Assembly (NCBI RefSeq): GCF_019207085.1
Contig: NZ_JAATOM010000014.1
Location: forward strand, 1-64,000
Reading direction: 5' to 3'
From: Variovorax sp. dw_308
GTDB taxonomy: Bacteria; Pseudomonadota; Gammaproteobacteria; Burkholderiales; Burkholderiaceae_C
Length of the DNA stretch: 64,000 nt
Shown here: piece after piece, positions 16,083 to 24,446 of the stretch
Layout of the letters: every line of letters begins with the position of its first letter
Numbering within the stretch: the stretch's first letter is position 1
Notes under the pieces: generated by a model
What the model saw: only the letters and a program-made list of their open reading frames with translations
The model's database searches: none
What the model was told of the DNA's origin: nothing
Translations under genes and position numbers: made by a program

Positions 16083-17843
16083 TTAGCCGCGTGCGTCAGC
16101 CGTCTTCTGGCCGATGCGGAAGATCACGAACTCGGCCGGCTTGATGATGGCCACGCCGATCAGGCAGATGAGCCGACCGTTGTCGAGGTCGTTCTGCGTC
16201 ATGGTGCCGCGGTCGCAGCGCACGAAGAAGGCCTCCTCGACGGTGCTGCCCAGCAATGCGCCGCCGCGCCATTCGTTGTAGAGGAAGTCGCTGATGGTCT
16301 GCCGCACATTCGCCCACAGGCGCTCGCCGTTGGGCTCGAACACCGACCACTGCGTGCCGCGGTCGATCGAGGCTTCGAGGTAGTTGAAGTAGCGCCGGTC
16401 GCTCACGTATTTCCACTCGGGGTCGCTCGACACGAGCCGCGCGCCCCAGACGCGATAGCCGCGGCCCGAGAGGTAGCGCAGGCAGTTGATGCCAAGCGGG
16501 TTCAGCGCCTCCTGTTGCGCGAAGTTGATGTCCGTCTCGAAGCGCAGCGCCCCGCGCACCACTTCGTTGGCCGGCGCCTTGTACACGCCGCGCTCGATGT
16601 CGTTGCGCGCATAGATGCCGGTGACGAAGCCCGAGGGCGGCAGCGCGATCTCGCGCGGGATGTCGTCGCGGCCCGGGCGTGCCAGCGGGTTGGCGGCGAT
16701 GACCCATGGGTAGTAGAGCGCCGCGCGTGTCGAATCGACGCGGCCGCGCAGGTCGCGCACCTGGCCGGGCGTCTGGGCGCGCGGCGTGTCGAGGACGGCG
16801 ATGCGGTAGGCGCGCCGGTGCTCGGCATGCGAGATGAGCGCGTTCTGGATCGCCTGCGCATCGGCATACACGCTGCTGCCGGGCGCCGCGACGATGGACA
16901 CGTCCTCGAGCCCGATCAGTTGCGCCAGGGCATGCGCATAGCTGCCGACGGTGGTCTCGTTGCCAACGCCGGGCGCGGCGCCATCGGTGCCGGTGGCAAG
17001 CATCACCTGGCGCCTGCCTTCGGTGTCGCCCGGCACCGCGTCCAGTCCTGCGATGGCGGCCTGCAATTCAAAGGCGCTGACGCCGCTGCCGACCTGCACC
17101 CACACCAGGTTCTGCAAGTCGTCGGCGCGGTTGCCTGGGGTCTGCGCCAGCACCGTGCCGATGAAGCGTGGATGCGCGCTGCCCAGGCCGATGTCATCGA
17201 AGACCTGGCCGTAGCCGTCGGCGTCGGTGAACTCGACCGACAAGGTCACGAGTTGCGCGACGATGCTGTCGTCGATCGTCAGGGCAGCGGCGGCGGCGTC
17301 GGCCCACGCGGTGGCCGTCGTCTTGGTGAACAAGGTGAAGACCGGCGCGGCCACGGTCCCCGTCGTCACGCGCACCAGGCTGCCGACCGGCGCGGTGGCG
17401 AGCGTGCGCGCCGTGGCGGGCCGCGTCGTTTCGCGGAACACCAGCCGTCCGTTGCCGGTGGCGCCAGGCGAACGGGCAAAGGCGGCAATGGCCTCGGCGC
17501 CCGCGCCGTTCCCGATCGCGGCAGTCGCCACGCCCCCGCCCGCTGCCGCAGTGCGCACCACGTACAGGCGCGAGCCGCCGTTGTCGAAGTAGCCATGAAC
17601 CGCATGCGCCAGGAAATTGAGCTGGTGCCGTGCATCGGTCACGTCGCTGAACGCCAGGTTCTCGAAGCTGCCGTAGACGCGTTCGAAGTCGGTCAGGCTG
17701 GTCAGCAGTTCCGAGGCCACGCCCACCGGCCCGCGTCGTGCGGGGCCGACGAAAGCCGTGGTGCTGGTGCCCACGCCCTCGACGGACTTGGCACGGAAAC
17801 TGGTCTCTTCGACGTAGACGCCGGGGGCAAGGTATTCAGGCAT
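16083..17843 (-). CDS. CIS contractile sheath protein 1
   Basis: 586 residues, start MPEYLAPGVYVEETSF. The opening YLAPGVYVEE is the canonical tail-sheath N-terminus, followed by STTAFVGPARRGP and LTDFERVYGSF. The C-terminus has GRGYRVWGARLVSSDPEWKYVSDRRYFNYLE and FFVRCDRGTMTQNDL, which form the conserved sheath core that contracts. The middle (about 110-280) is an inserted surface domain, making this the larger of the two sheaths. It is probably the main shaft component. Confidence 0.96.
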   Translation of the reverse strand: MPEYLAPGVYVEETSFRAKSVEGVGTSTTAFVGPARRGPVGVASELLTSLTDFERVYGSFENLAFSDVTDARHQLNFLAHAVHGYFDNGGSRLYVVRTAAAGGGVATAAIGNGAGAEAIAAFARSPGATGNGRLVFRETTRPATARTLATAPVGSLVRVTTGTVAAPVFTLFTKTTATAWADAAAAALTIDDSIVAQLVTLSVEFTDADGYGQVFDDIGLGSAHPRFIGTVLAQTPGNRADDLQNLVWVQVGSGVSAFELQAAIAGLDAVPGDTEGRRQVMLATGTDGAAPGVGNETTVGSYAHALAQLIGLEDVSIVAAPGSSVYADAQAIQNALISHAEHRRAYRIAVLDTPRAQTPGQVRDLRGRVDSTRAALYYPWVIAANPLARPGRDDIPREIALPPSGFVTGIYARNDIERGVYKAPANEVVRGALRFETDINFAQQEALNPLGINCLRYLSGRGYRVWGARLVSSDPEWKYVSDRRYFNYLEASIDRGTQWSVFEPNGERLWANVRQTISDFLYNEWRGGALLGSTVEEAFFVRCDRGTMTQNDLDNGRLICLIGVAIIKPAEFVIFRIGQKTADARG

Positions 17844-17900
17844 GGGGGGCTCCTTTGGACGGGGCGGTGGGTGGAGGAAACGGGAGGGTGGGCGGGGGCA

Positions 17901-18710
17901 TCACGGCACGGCGAGTACCACGCGCAGGGATTGCGCGCGGCCTGCCGTCAGCTGGATGTCGATGGGGGCGGCAGCGACCGGCGCGGGCACGGCCGGCAGG
18001 TTGTCGGGATCGATGATCGGCAGCCGCGCGGGCGGCCGGCCCGCGGCGACAAGGTCCTGCGCGACACGCGTGCCGACCGTGCCGGGCCAGCGCGCCCGCA
18101 CCGTTGCCGGGACACGGTCGACGACGACGGCGTCCTCGCCATCGCCCCAGGTGGTGACCGGGATGCCGACCACCGGCAGCACGCATTCGCCACGCCAGTC
18201 GCTGACGCCGCGTGCGAGCAATTGCGCGCCGGCATCGAACACGTCGATGAGCGCGCCGCCCAGCGCGTCTCCGTTGGCTGCGCTCACGTTGACGAACAGC
18301 GTCGACCAGTTGTGGCCCAGCGGCGCCATCGCGCTGCGCATCAGGGGCACGCGCTGCGGCCGGAACAGCGAGCCGGGCAGCGCGGCACTGGCCGGGTCCG
18401 GGTCGCGCGGCAGCAGCATGCGGGCGTCGCGCGGCACGTAGAGGCCGGACGGGTCGGTGATGCGAACGTCAAGCACCTGGCTGCCGATGGCGGGCGTGGC
18501 CGGTGGGGTCGCGAAGGTATCGGCATGCGCCGCCAGGGGCGTCCACGAGACCAGCGCGTACAAGCCGCTGACGTTGCGCACGAAGCGCGCGTCCGGCGCC
18601 TGCAACTGCAACGGATTGCCGATGCGTGCACCCGTGCTGCCATCGACGCATTCGATGGCGCCGAGCACACGCCGTACATCGTGCTCGATGGCTTCCCACA
18701 CAGCGCTCAT
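17901..18710 (-). CDS. CIS-locus hypothetical protein
   Basis: 269 residues from MSAVWEAIEHDVRRVLGAIE; longer upstream reading runs through a dispersed repeat and is unlikely coding. The first 120 residues contain GSQVLDVRITDPSGLYVPRDARMLLPRDPD. The middle (ALIDVFDAGAQLLARGVSDWRGECVLPV) resembles a carboxypeptidase-regulatory-like or prealbumin-like beta-sandwich that often decorates surface proteins. The gene stands between the tail-terminator gene and sheath 1 and is co-directional. The exact function is unknown; a cap or decoration role is a guess. Confidence 0.7.
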   Translation of the reverse strand: MSAVWEAIEHDVRRVLGAIECVDGSTGARIGNPLQLQAPDARFVRNVSGLYALVSWTPLAAHADTFATPPATPAIGSQVLDVRITDPSGLYVPRDARMLLPRDPDPASAALPGSLFRPQRVPLMRSAMAPLGHNWSTLFVNVSAANGDALGGALIDVFDAGAQLLARGVSDWRGECVLPVVGIPVTTWGDGEDAVVVDRVPATVRARWPGTVGTRVAQDLVAAGRPPARLPIIDPDNLPAVPAPVAAAPIDIQLTAGRAQSLRVVLAVP

Positions 18711-18757
18711 TTCGACCCCCACGCTCGGCACTTCGTGTCCTCGCTGCCCCCCAAGGG

Positions 18758-18775
18758 GGTGCGAGCTTGCTTGGG
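18758..18775. repeat. dispersed repeat copy 1 (18-bp core, extended inverted structure)
   Basis: GGTGCGAGCTTGCTTGGG here is repeated exactly, in reverse orientation, at 52412-52429. It is embedded in a GC-rich stretch with CCCCCCAAGGGGG just before it. Both copies lie between genes of one operon. I recall similar sequences scattered in Comamonadaceae intergenic DNA, but the window itself proves only the two copies. Confidence 0.7.
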
Positions 18776-18792
18776 GCGGCCCGGCGCTGCGC

Positions 18793-19374
18793 TCATGGCC
18801 GTCCCCCTGGCCCATACGCGAAGTGGCGCGCCACCACCGGTGCGAACGCCTGCTCATCCGTATCCGGATCCAGCCGCACCACGCGGGCCACATAGGCGGC
18901 CGAGAGCCGGTACGACGCCTCCAGCGCGTCCCAGATGCGCACCTGCTCCTCGATGCCGAGTTCCTGCGGCACGATCTGGATCACGTCGTCGCGTTGCCAG
19001 CCCGCTTCGGGCGACAGCGACGATGCGTCGAGCAAGGGATGCAGATGCAGTTGCCGCATCGCCCAGGCCAGCGGCACCTGCTCGTCCTCTGCGGTGGCCG
19101 CGAAGGCGGTCAGCAGGTAGTGCAGGTCGAGCGAGAGCGCGTTCGGGTTCTGGGCTGGCTGCGGGCGCCGGGCGTGCTCGCTGACCGTGACCCGGTACAG
19201 CAGCAGCCCGATGTGCGCAGCGTCATCCGACAGCGAGGTGGCCTGGCGCAGGGCCATCGACTCGAAGGTGCAAGGCGGCATCGACACGACGCCCACACCC
19301 GGCTGCGGATAAGCGCTGCGCAGGAGGGTGGCAATGGAGTTGCCAACCGCGTGAAGGGCTCTTGCATTTGCCAC
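18793..19374 (-). CDS. DUF4255 family tail terminator (Pvc16-like)
   Basis: 193 residues from a GTG at 19374 (GAAG 5-8 bases upstream). The elements IGLLLYRVTVSEHARRP, LSLDLHYLLTAFA and AWAMRQLHLHPLL are typical of the DUF4255 / Pvc16 N-terminal domain, which caps the tube and sheath and sets the end of the particle. It is the first gene of the CIS operon, matching loci in which the terminator heads the cluster. The upstream spacer holds an inverted repeat. Confidence 0.9.
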   Translation of the reverse strand: MANARALHAVGNSIATLLRSAYPQPGVGVVSMPPCTFESMALRQATSLSDDAAHIGLLLYRVTVSEHARRPQPAQNPNALSLDLHYLLTAFAATAEDEQVPLAWAMRQLHLHPLLDASSLSPEAGWQRDDVIQIVPQELGIEEQVRIWDALEASYRLSAAYVARVVRLDPDTDEQAFAPVVARHFAYGPGGRP

Positions 19375-19459
19375 GATGACTTCATCTCCCCGAAAGACTT
19401 GATGGGACGGGGATCGAAGTTATCGGGCGAGCGATGTGAGCGCATCCTCACGAGTGATT

Positions 19460-19475
19460 ACATCCTTTGGGATGT
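19460..19475. promoter_or_regulatory. inverted repeat upstream of the CIS operon
   Basis: ACATCC-TTTG-GGATGT is a perfect 6-bp dyad with a 4-base spacer in the 111-bp gap between the lipoprotein gene and the first CIS gene, about 86 bases before its GTG. It could be an operator for the operon; it has no T-run and is too short for a terminator. No clear -35/-10 pair is seen nearby. Confidence 0.35.
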
Positions 19476-19485
19476 GCCAACCGGC

Positions 19486-19941
19486 CTAGGGAGAACTACG
19501 GCTGTGCTTGGGACGGACACTGCCATGGGCGCGCGCGAAGCTGACGGTCCGGTGCCGCAGGTTGTCCACGCCGAAGAAGCGGTCGTCTCCGATCATGTTG
19601 ATCGCATAGGTGGTGGTCGCAAAGTAGTTCATGGGCAATGGCTGCCCGTCCTTGCGCGTGTACTTTCGCTTGAAGTTCGTGCCGTCGAAGGACCACTCCC
19701 CGCCGGTCCGCGTTTCCCTCGCCGTGCCCTTGCCGTCGTCGATCTTCTCGACCTCGTCGAACTCGCCAGCCTCGGCCAGCGCGATGACGGTGCGGGTCCT
19801 GATGCCTTCGTCATCGGACTCGCTGAGCCATGTGCCCACGAGATGCATGCGAATGTTCGCGGTCTCGGCGGGGCGCGAAGGCTCGCAGGCCGCAAGGCCA
19901 GCCGGGAGGAGGGCGAGGAGAAAGAACCTGGAGATGCGCAT
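19486..19941 (-). CDS. putative small lipoprotein
   Basis: 151 residues from MRISRFFLLALLPAGLAACEP. The first 20 residues form a lipoprotein signal with lipobox LAAC (Cys about position 19), so it is likely lipidated and periplasmic. The mature part has WLSESDDEGIRTRTVIALAEAGEFDEV and GEWSFDGTNFKRKY, reminiscent of small lipocalin-like or DUF-type stress proteins; I do not recognise the family. It is transcribed toward the CIS operon but separated by 111 bases. Confidence 0.7.
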   Translation of the reverse strand: MRISRFFLLALLPAGLAACEPSRPAETANIRMHLVGTWLSESDDEGIRTRTVIALAEAGEFDEVEKIDDGKGTARETRTGGEWSFDGTNFKRKYTRKDGQPLPMNYFATTTYAINMIGDDRFFGVDNLRHRTVSFARAHGSVRPKHSRSSP

Positions 19942-20053
19942 GGGTGGGGCGATTGTGACGGCGCCGTGTTGATGCTTTCGTTGCACCTGTGGCCCACCCT
20001 TGGCCCCGCGCGCACGAAGCCCGCGCGGGTGCGATAGGCTCCGGGTGCACAAC

Positions 20054-21493
20054 ATGTCATCCACGTCTTCCACAGCACCCGTCGTCCATGACGGCCTGCC
20101 TTCTCCAGCCCGCGGCCGGGCCATGCTGGTCATCATCCTCGGCATCATGGTCGCGGTGCTCGACGGCACCATCGTCAACCTCGCGCTGCCCGGCATCGCC
20201 GAGCAGCTGAAGGCCACGCCCTCGCAGTCGATCTGGGTGGTCAATGCCTACCAGATCGCCACACTGGTGATGCTGTTGCCGCTGGCCACGCTCGGCGACC
20301 TGGTCGGCTACCGGCGCATCTACATCGCGGGCATCGGGCTGTTCACGCTGGCCTCGCTGGGCGCCACCTTCGCCGATTCGCTGGGCACCCTGATCGCGGC
20401 GCGCGCGGCGCAGGGGCTCGGCGCGGCCGGGATCATGAGCGTCAACTCGGCGCTGGTGCGGCTGATCTATCCGTCCAACCGGCTCGGCCGCGGCATGGCG
20501 ATCAACTCGATGGTGGTAGCCACCTCTGCCGTGGCCGGGCCGTCGGTGGCGGCGGCAATCCTGTCGGTGGCTTCCTGGCCCTGGCTGTTCGCGCTCAACC
20601 TGCCGCTGGGCGTCGTGGTGCTGGCCATGGCACGCCGCTCGCTGCCCGCCAACAGCGCGCCGCCCGCGCCAGGGGCACGGTTCTCGCTTGTCGACGTGGT
20701 GCTCAACATGCTCATGTTCTCGCTGATCTTCCTGGGCGCGGACCAGCTCGGCGTCGGCGACCCGTCGCGGCAGGGCGGCACTGCGCCGGGCTGGGCGACG
20801 CTGGTCGCGGGCCTGGCGATCGGCTACGTGTTCATTCGGCGGCAACGCAGGCTCGCGCTGCCGCTGTTTCCGGTCGACCTGCTGCGCATCCCGGTGTTCG
20901 CGTTGTCGATGTGCACCTCGGTCGCGGCCTTCGCGGCGCAGATGCTGGCCTACATCGCACTGCCGTTCCTGCTGCTCGGCGCCTATGGTCGCAGCCATAT
21001 CGAGGCGGGGCTGCTGATCACCTGCTGGCCGCTGGCCATCGTGGTGGCCGCGCCGGTGGCCGGGCGCCTGATCGGCCGCTATCCGGACGGGATGCTCGGT
21101 GGCGTCGGCCTTGGCCTGATGGGCGCCGGGCTCGCCTTGCTCGCGGCCTTGCCGGCCAGTCCGGCCAATGCCGACATCGTGTGGCGCATGGGGCTGTGCG
21201 GGGCGGGCTTCGGGCTGTTCCAGTCGCCCAACAACCACACCATCGTGACCTCGCCGCCGCCGCACCGCAGCGGTGCGGCCAGCGGCATGCTCGGCACGGC
21301 GCGGCTCACGGGCCAGACGCTGGGCGCGGTGATCCTGGCGGGCCTGTTCAGCGTGTGGAGCCCGGTGGACGGGAAGGGCCCGGTCATCGCGCTGGTGCTG
21401 GCCGCATGTTGCGCCGGCATCGCGGCGGTGTTCAGCGTGATGCGGCTGAAGATGGCGCCGTCCGACATCGCGCACGGCGCGACCGGGTCATGA
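20054..21493 (+). CDS. MFS transporter, DHA2-type
   Basis: 479 residues with start ATG at 20054 (MSSTSSTAPVV). It has the DHA2 drug:H+ signature GIMVAVLDGTIVNLALPGIA in helix 1 and NAYQIATLVMLLPLATLGDLVGYRR (motif A) after helix 2. About 14 hydrophobic segments span the protein. It probably exports drugs or metabolites across the inner membrane with proton exchange; the substrate is unknown. It is divergent from the lipoprotein gene and stops 9 bases before pqiA1. Confidence 0.88.
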   Translation: MSSTSSTAPVVHDGLPSPARGRAMLVIILGIMVAVLDGTIVNLALPGIAEQLKATPSQSIWVVNAYQIATLVMLLPLATLGDLVGYRRIYIAGIGLFTLASLGATFADSLGTLIAARAAQGLGAAGIMSVNSALVRLIYPSNRLGRGMAINSMVVATSAVAGPSVAAAILSVASWPWLFALNLPLGVVVLAMARRSLPANSAPPAPGARFSLVDVVLNMLMFSLIFLGADQLGVGDPSRQGGTAPGWATLVAGLAIGYVFIRRQRRLALPLFPVDLLRIPVFALSMCTSVAAFAAQMLAYIALPFLLLGAYGRSHIEAGLLITCWPLAIVVAAPVAGRLIGRYPDGMLGGVGLGLMGAGLALLAALPASPANADIVWRMGLCGAGFGLFQSPNNHTIVTSPPPHRSGAASGMLGTARLTGQTLGAVILAGLFSVWSPVDGKGPVIALVLAACCAGIAAVFSVMRLKMAPSDIAHGATGS

Positions 21494-21502
21494 TGTCGCC
21501 CC

Positions 21503-22120
21503 ATGCGTGAAATGCCCGACCTGATCGCCTGCGAAGGCTGCGACGCCATCTACAAGCGTGCGCAGCTGCGCCCGCGCGACGTGGCGACCTGTCCGCGTTG
21601 CCACACCGAACTCGAGCGCCATGCCGGCCAGCAGCGCAAGCGCGTGCTGCCGCTGACGGTGGCGAGCCTGATCACCTTCATCATTGCCAATGCCTTCCCG
21701 ATCGTCGAGATCGAGGTGCGCGGCCTGCGCAGCGAGACCACGCTGGCCGGCGCCGTGGTGGCGCTGGGCAGCGAGGGCATGTCGCCCGTGGCCTTGCTGG
21801 TGCTGGCCACCACCATCCTGTTCCCGCTGCTGCAGCTGTGCATCCTGGTGTGGCTGCTGATTCCGCTGGAGCGCGAGCGACAGGCGCCTGGTTTCGCGTG
21901 GCTGGTGCGCCTGATGCAGACGCTGCGGCCCTGGGGAATGATCGAGGTGTTCCTGCTCGGCGTGCTGGTGGCCATCGTCAAGCTGTCGAGCATTGCCACG
22001 GTGGTGGCCGGGCCGGCGCTGTGGGCCTTCATGGTGCTGACGGTGCTGCTGACCTCGGTGCTGGCGTTCGACCCGCGCGGTTTCTGGGAGATGGTGTTTC
22101 ACCGGCAGCGCGGCGCATGA
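21503..22120 (+). CDS. pqiA: paraquat-inducible protein A, N-terminal subunit (PqiA1)
   Basis: 205 residues. CEGCDAIY then CPRCH near the start form a Zn-ribbon-like pair of CxxC motifs, followed by four hydrophobic segments of the PqiA domain (VASLITFIIANAFPIVEIEVRG, GMSPVALLVLATTILFPLLQL). E. coli PqiA is one ~417-residue protein with two such domains; here this is one domain as a separate gene, joined by a 4-base ATGA overlap to the second. It likely anchors the PqiB tunnel in the inner membrane for lipid transfer to the outer membrane. Confidence 0.92.
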   Translation: MREMPDLIACEGCDAIYKRAQLRPRDVATCPRCHTELERHAGQQRKRVLPLTVASLITFIIANAFPIVEIEVRGLRSETTLAGAVVALGSEGMSPVALLVLATTILFPLLQLCILVWLLIPLERERQAPGFAWLVRLMQTLRPWGMIEVFLLGVLVAIVKLSSIATVVAGPALWAFMVLTVLLTSVLAFDPRGFWEMVFHRQRGA

Positions 22121-22800
22121 CACCCCACACTCCCCCGGACGACGCCCCCCTGACCACGGCCGCCAGCCTCGGCCTGGTGGCATGCAGCCATTGCGCCACC
22201 GTCTGGGCGGACGCGCAGGACGGCGAGCCCTGCGGCCGGTGCGGCACACACCTGCATCGCCGCAAGCCCGACAGCCTGAACCGCACCTGGGCCTTCCTGA
22301 TCGCCGCCGCGGCGATGTACATCCCGGCCAACTTGCTGCCGGTGATGATCACCTCGTCGCTGTTCGGCTCGCAGGACGACACCATCATGAGCGGCATCAT
22401 CTATTTCTGGGTGAGCGGCGCGTATGGGCTCGCCGCCATCGTCTTCATCGCCAGCTTCCTGGTGCCGCTGTTCAAGCTGGCCGCACTGCTGGTCCTCGTC
22501 GTCGGGGCGCAGCGCCGCAGCGCCTGGCGCCGGCCCGAGCGGGCCAAGCTCTATCACATCATCGAATTCATCGGCCGCTGGTCGATGCTCGACGTGTTCG
22601 TGGTGGCGCTGCTCGCCGGCCTGGTGCGGCTGCATGGCTTCGCGGAGATCACGGCGGGCGTCGGCATCGCGGCGTTCGGTGCGGTGGTGGTATTGACGAT
22701 GCTGGCCTCGCTGAGTTTTGATCCGCGCCTGACATGGGATTCCCCGCCAGGGCCCTCCGCCGACGAGAATGACGAGCCGCAGCAAACCGCCACCGCATGA
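22117..22800 (+). CDS. pqiA: paraquat-inducible protein A, C-terminal subunit (PqiA2)
   Basis: 227 residues from ATG at 22117. It repeats the PqiA architecture: CSHCATVW and CGRCGTHL zinc ligands, then RTWAFLIAAAAMYIPANLLPVMI, a typical PqiA first helix, and HIIEFIGRWSMLDVFVVALLAGLV, a characteristic PqiA motif. ATGA overlaps on both sides couple translation to pqiA1 and pqiB. It serves the same role as the second half of E. coli PqiA. Confidence 0.93.
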   Translation: MTPHTPPDDAPLTTAASLGLVACSHCATVWADAQDGEPCGRCGTHLHRRKPDSLNRTWAFLIAAAAMYIPANLLPVMITSSLFGSQDDTIMSGIIYFWVSGAYGLAAIVFIASFLVPLFKLAALLVLVVGAQRRSAWRRPERAKLYHIIEFIGRWSMLDVFVVALLAGLVRLHGFAEITAGVGIAAFGAVVVLTMLASLSFDPRLTWDSPPGPSADENDEPQQTATA

Positions 22801-24446
22801 GTGATCCAGAACAGTCCAATCCGCCCGTGCCTGAATTGAAGCCGCCCTCGGTGAAGCGGCGGCGCGACTGGCTGCCCTCGCTGGTCTGGCTGATTCCCGT
22901 CGTGGCGGCGCTGGTGGGCGTGTACCTGGTCGCGCGCATCCTCACGCAACGCGGCCCGGAAATCGTCATCAGCTTCAAGTCGGCCGAAGGGCTCGAGGCG
23001 GGCAAGACAGCCGTCAAGTACAAGGAAGTGCAGATCGGCGTGGTCAAGACCATCCGCCTCGCGCGCGACCGGTCGCTGGTGCGCGTCACGGTGCAACTGA
23101 CCAAGGACTCCGACGGCTTCACCGCACCCGACACGCGCTACTGGGTGGTGCGCCCGCGGCTCGATACCTCGGGCATCTCCGGCCTCGGCACGCTGCTCTC
23201 GGGCGCCTACATCGGCGCCGACGCCGGCACGGCCGACGAGACCACCGACCAGTTCACCGGCCTGGAGACCCCGCCCATCGTCACGCGCGATGCGTCGGGC
23301 CAGCAATACCTGCTGCATGCCACCGACATCGGCTCGCTCGACGTGGGTTCGCCGGTGTACTTCCGGCGCATCAAGGTCGGGCAGGTGGCGGCCTATGAAC
23401 TCGACGGCGACGGCCGCGGGGTCACGTTGCGGATCTTCGTGAACACGCCGTACGACAAGTTCATCGGACTCAACACGCGCTTCTGGCATGCCAGCGGCAT
23501 CGACCTGTCGCTGAGCGCGGGCGGCGTCAACGTGCGTACCCAGTCGGTGGCCTCCATCGTGCTCGGTGGCATTGCATTCCAGGCGCCCGAGAACGTGATC
23601 GGACCGCTTGCCAGCGAGAACACGGCCTACGTGCTGGCCGCGGACGAGACCACCGCGATGAAGCCGCCGGACGGTCCCTCGCAGACGCTCCTGATGTACT
23701 TCAACCAGTCGCTGCGAGGCCTCGAGCCCGGCGCGCCGGTCGACTTCCGGGGCGTCGTGATCGGCGAGGTCAAGTCGATCGGCGTGGAGTTCGACCGCAG
23801 CGAGCGCGAGTTCCGCATGCCGGTACTGCTGCAGGTCTATCCCGACCGCCTGCGCCGCCGCGCCGGCATCAACGAGGTGGGGGCCAATGCGCCTTCGAGC
23901 CGGACGCAGGAGGAGCGCCTGCGCTTCCTCATCGGCAAGGGTATGCGCGCGCAGTTGCGCAACGGCAACCTGCTGACCGGCCAGATGTACGTCGCGCTCG
24001 ACTTCTTCCCGAAGCAGCCGGTGGTGAAGGTCGACGTGGCCACCAACCCGATCGAACTCCCCACGGTGCCTGGCAGCTTCGACGACCTGCAGTCGCAGGT
24101 GCAGGAGATCGCGACCAAGGTCAACAAGATCCCGTTCGAGGAACTGGGCAAGGACCTGCGCGTGTCGCTGGCCACGCTCAACAAGACGCTGACCGGCGCC
24201 GAGAAGCTGGCCCACACGCTCAACAACGACGTGTCGCCCGAGATCACGGCAGCGCTGAAGGACGTTCGCAAGACCGTGGATGCCGCCAACCGCACGCTGC
24301 TGGAGGACGCGCCCCTGCAGTCAGACCTGCGCCAGACCATGCAGGAGCTGACGCGTGCGGCCGGCTCGATGCGCGTGCTGACCGACTACCTCGAGCGCCA
24401 TCCCGAGTCGCTGCTGCGCGGCAAACCGGACGACAGGAAGAAATGA
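22797..24446 (+). CDS. pqiB: PqiB, MCE-domain lipid transport protein
   Basis: 549 residues. One N-terminal transmembrane helix (WLPSLVWLIPVVAALVGVYL) anchors it in the inner membrane. Three MCE/MlaD units follow: GPEIVISFKSAEGLEAGKTAV, LDVGSPVYFRRIKVGQV and LLMYFNQSLRGLEPGAPVDF. The C-terminus (about 410-530) is helical and coiled-coil-like, as in the needle that reaches the outer membrane. Length and order match E. coli PqiB (546). ATGA overlap with pqiC follows. Confidence 0.95.
   Translation: MSDPEQSNPPVPELKPPSVKRRRDWLPSLVWLIPVVAALVGVYLVARILTQRGPEIVISFKSAEGLEAGKTAVKYKEVQIGVVKTIRLARDRSLVRVTVQLTKDSDGFTAPDTRYWVVRPRLDTSGISGLGTLLSGAYIGADAGTADETTDQFTGLETPPIVTRDASGQQYLLHATDIGSLDVGSPVYFRRIKVGQVAAYELDGDGRGVTLRIFVNTPYDKFIGLNTRFWHASGIDLSLSAGGVNVRTQSVASIVLGGIAFQAPENVIGPLASENTAYVLAADETTAMKPPDGPSQTLLMYFNQSLRGLEPGAPVDFRGVVIGEVKSIGVEFDRSEREFRMPVLLQVYPDRLRRRAGINEVGANAPSSRTQEERLRFLIGKGMRAQLRNGNLLTGQMYVALDFFPKQPVVKVDVATNPIELPTVPGSFDDLQSQVQEIATKVNKIPFEELGKDLRVSLATLNKTLTGAEKLAHTLNNDVSPEITAALKDVRKTVDAANRTLLEDAPLQSDLRQTMQELTRAAGSMRVLTDYLERHPESLLRGKPDDRKK

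Noticed and set aside
15726-19184. Very long plus-strand open frame (1152 codons) antisense to the sheath and terminator genes
   Set aside because: A GC-rich shadow: composition is Arg/Ala/Gly/His-rich and no motif appears, while the minus strand encodes clear CIS proteins.
1-19374. Prophage or type VI secretion
   Set aside because: No capsid, portal, terminase or integrase; no TssJKLM/ClpV set. DUF4255, double sheath and tube genes fit an eCIS-type particle.
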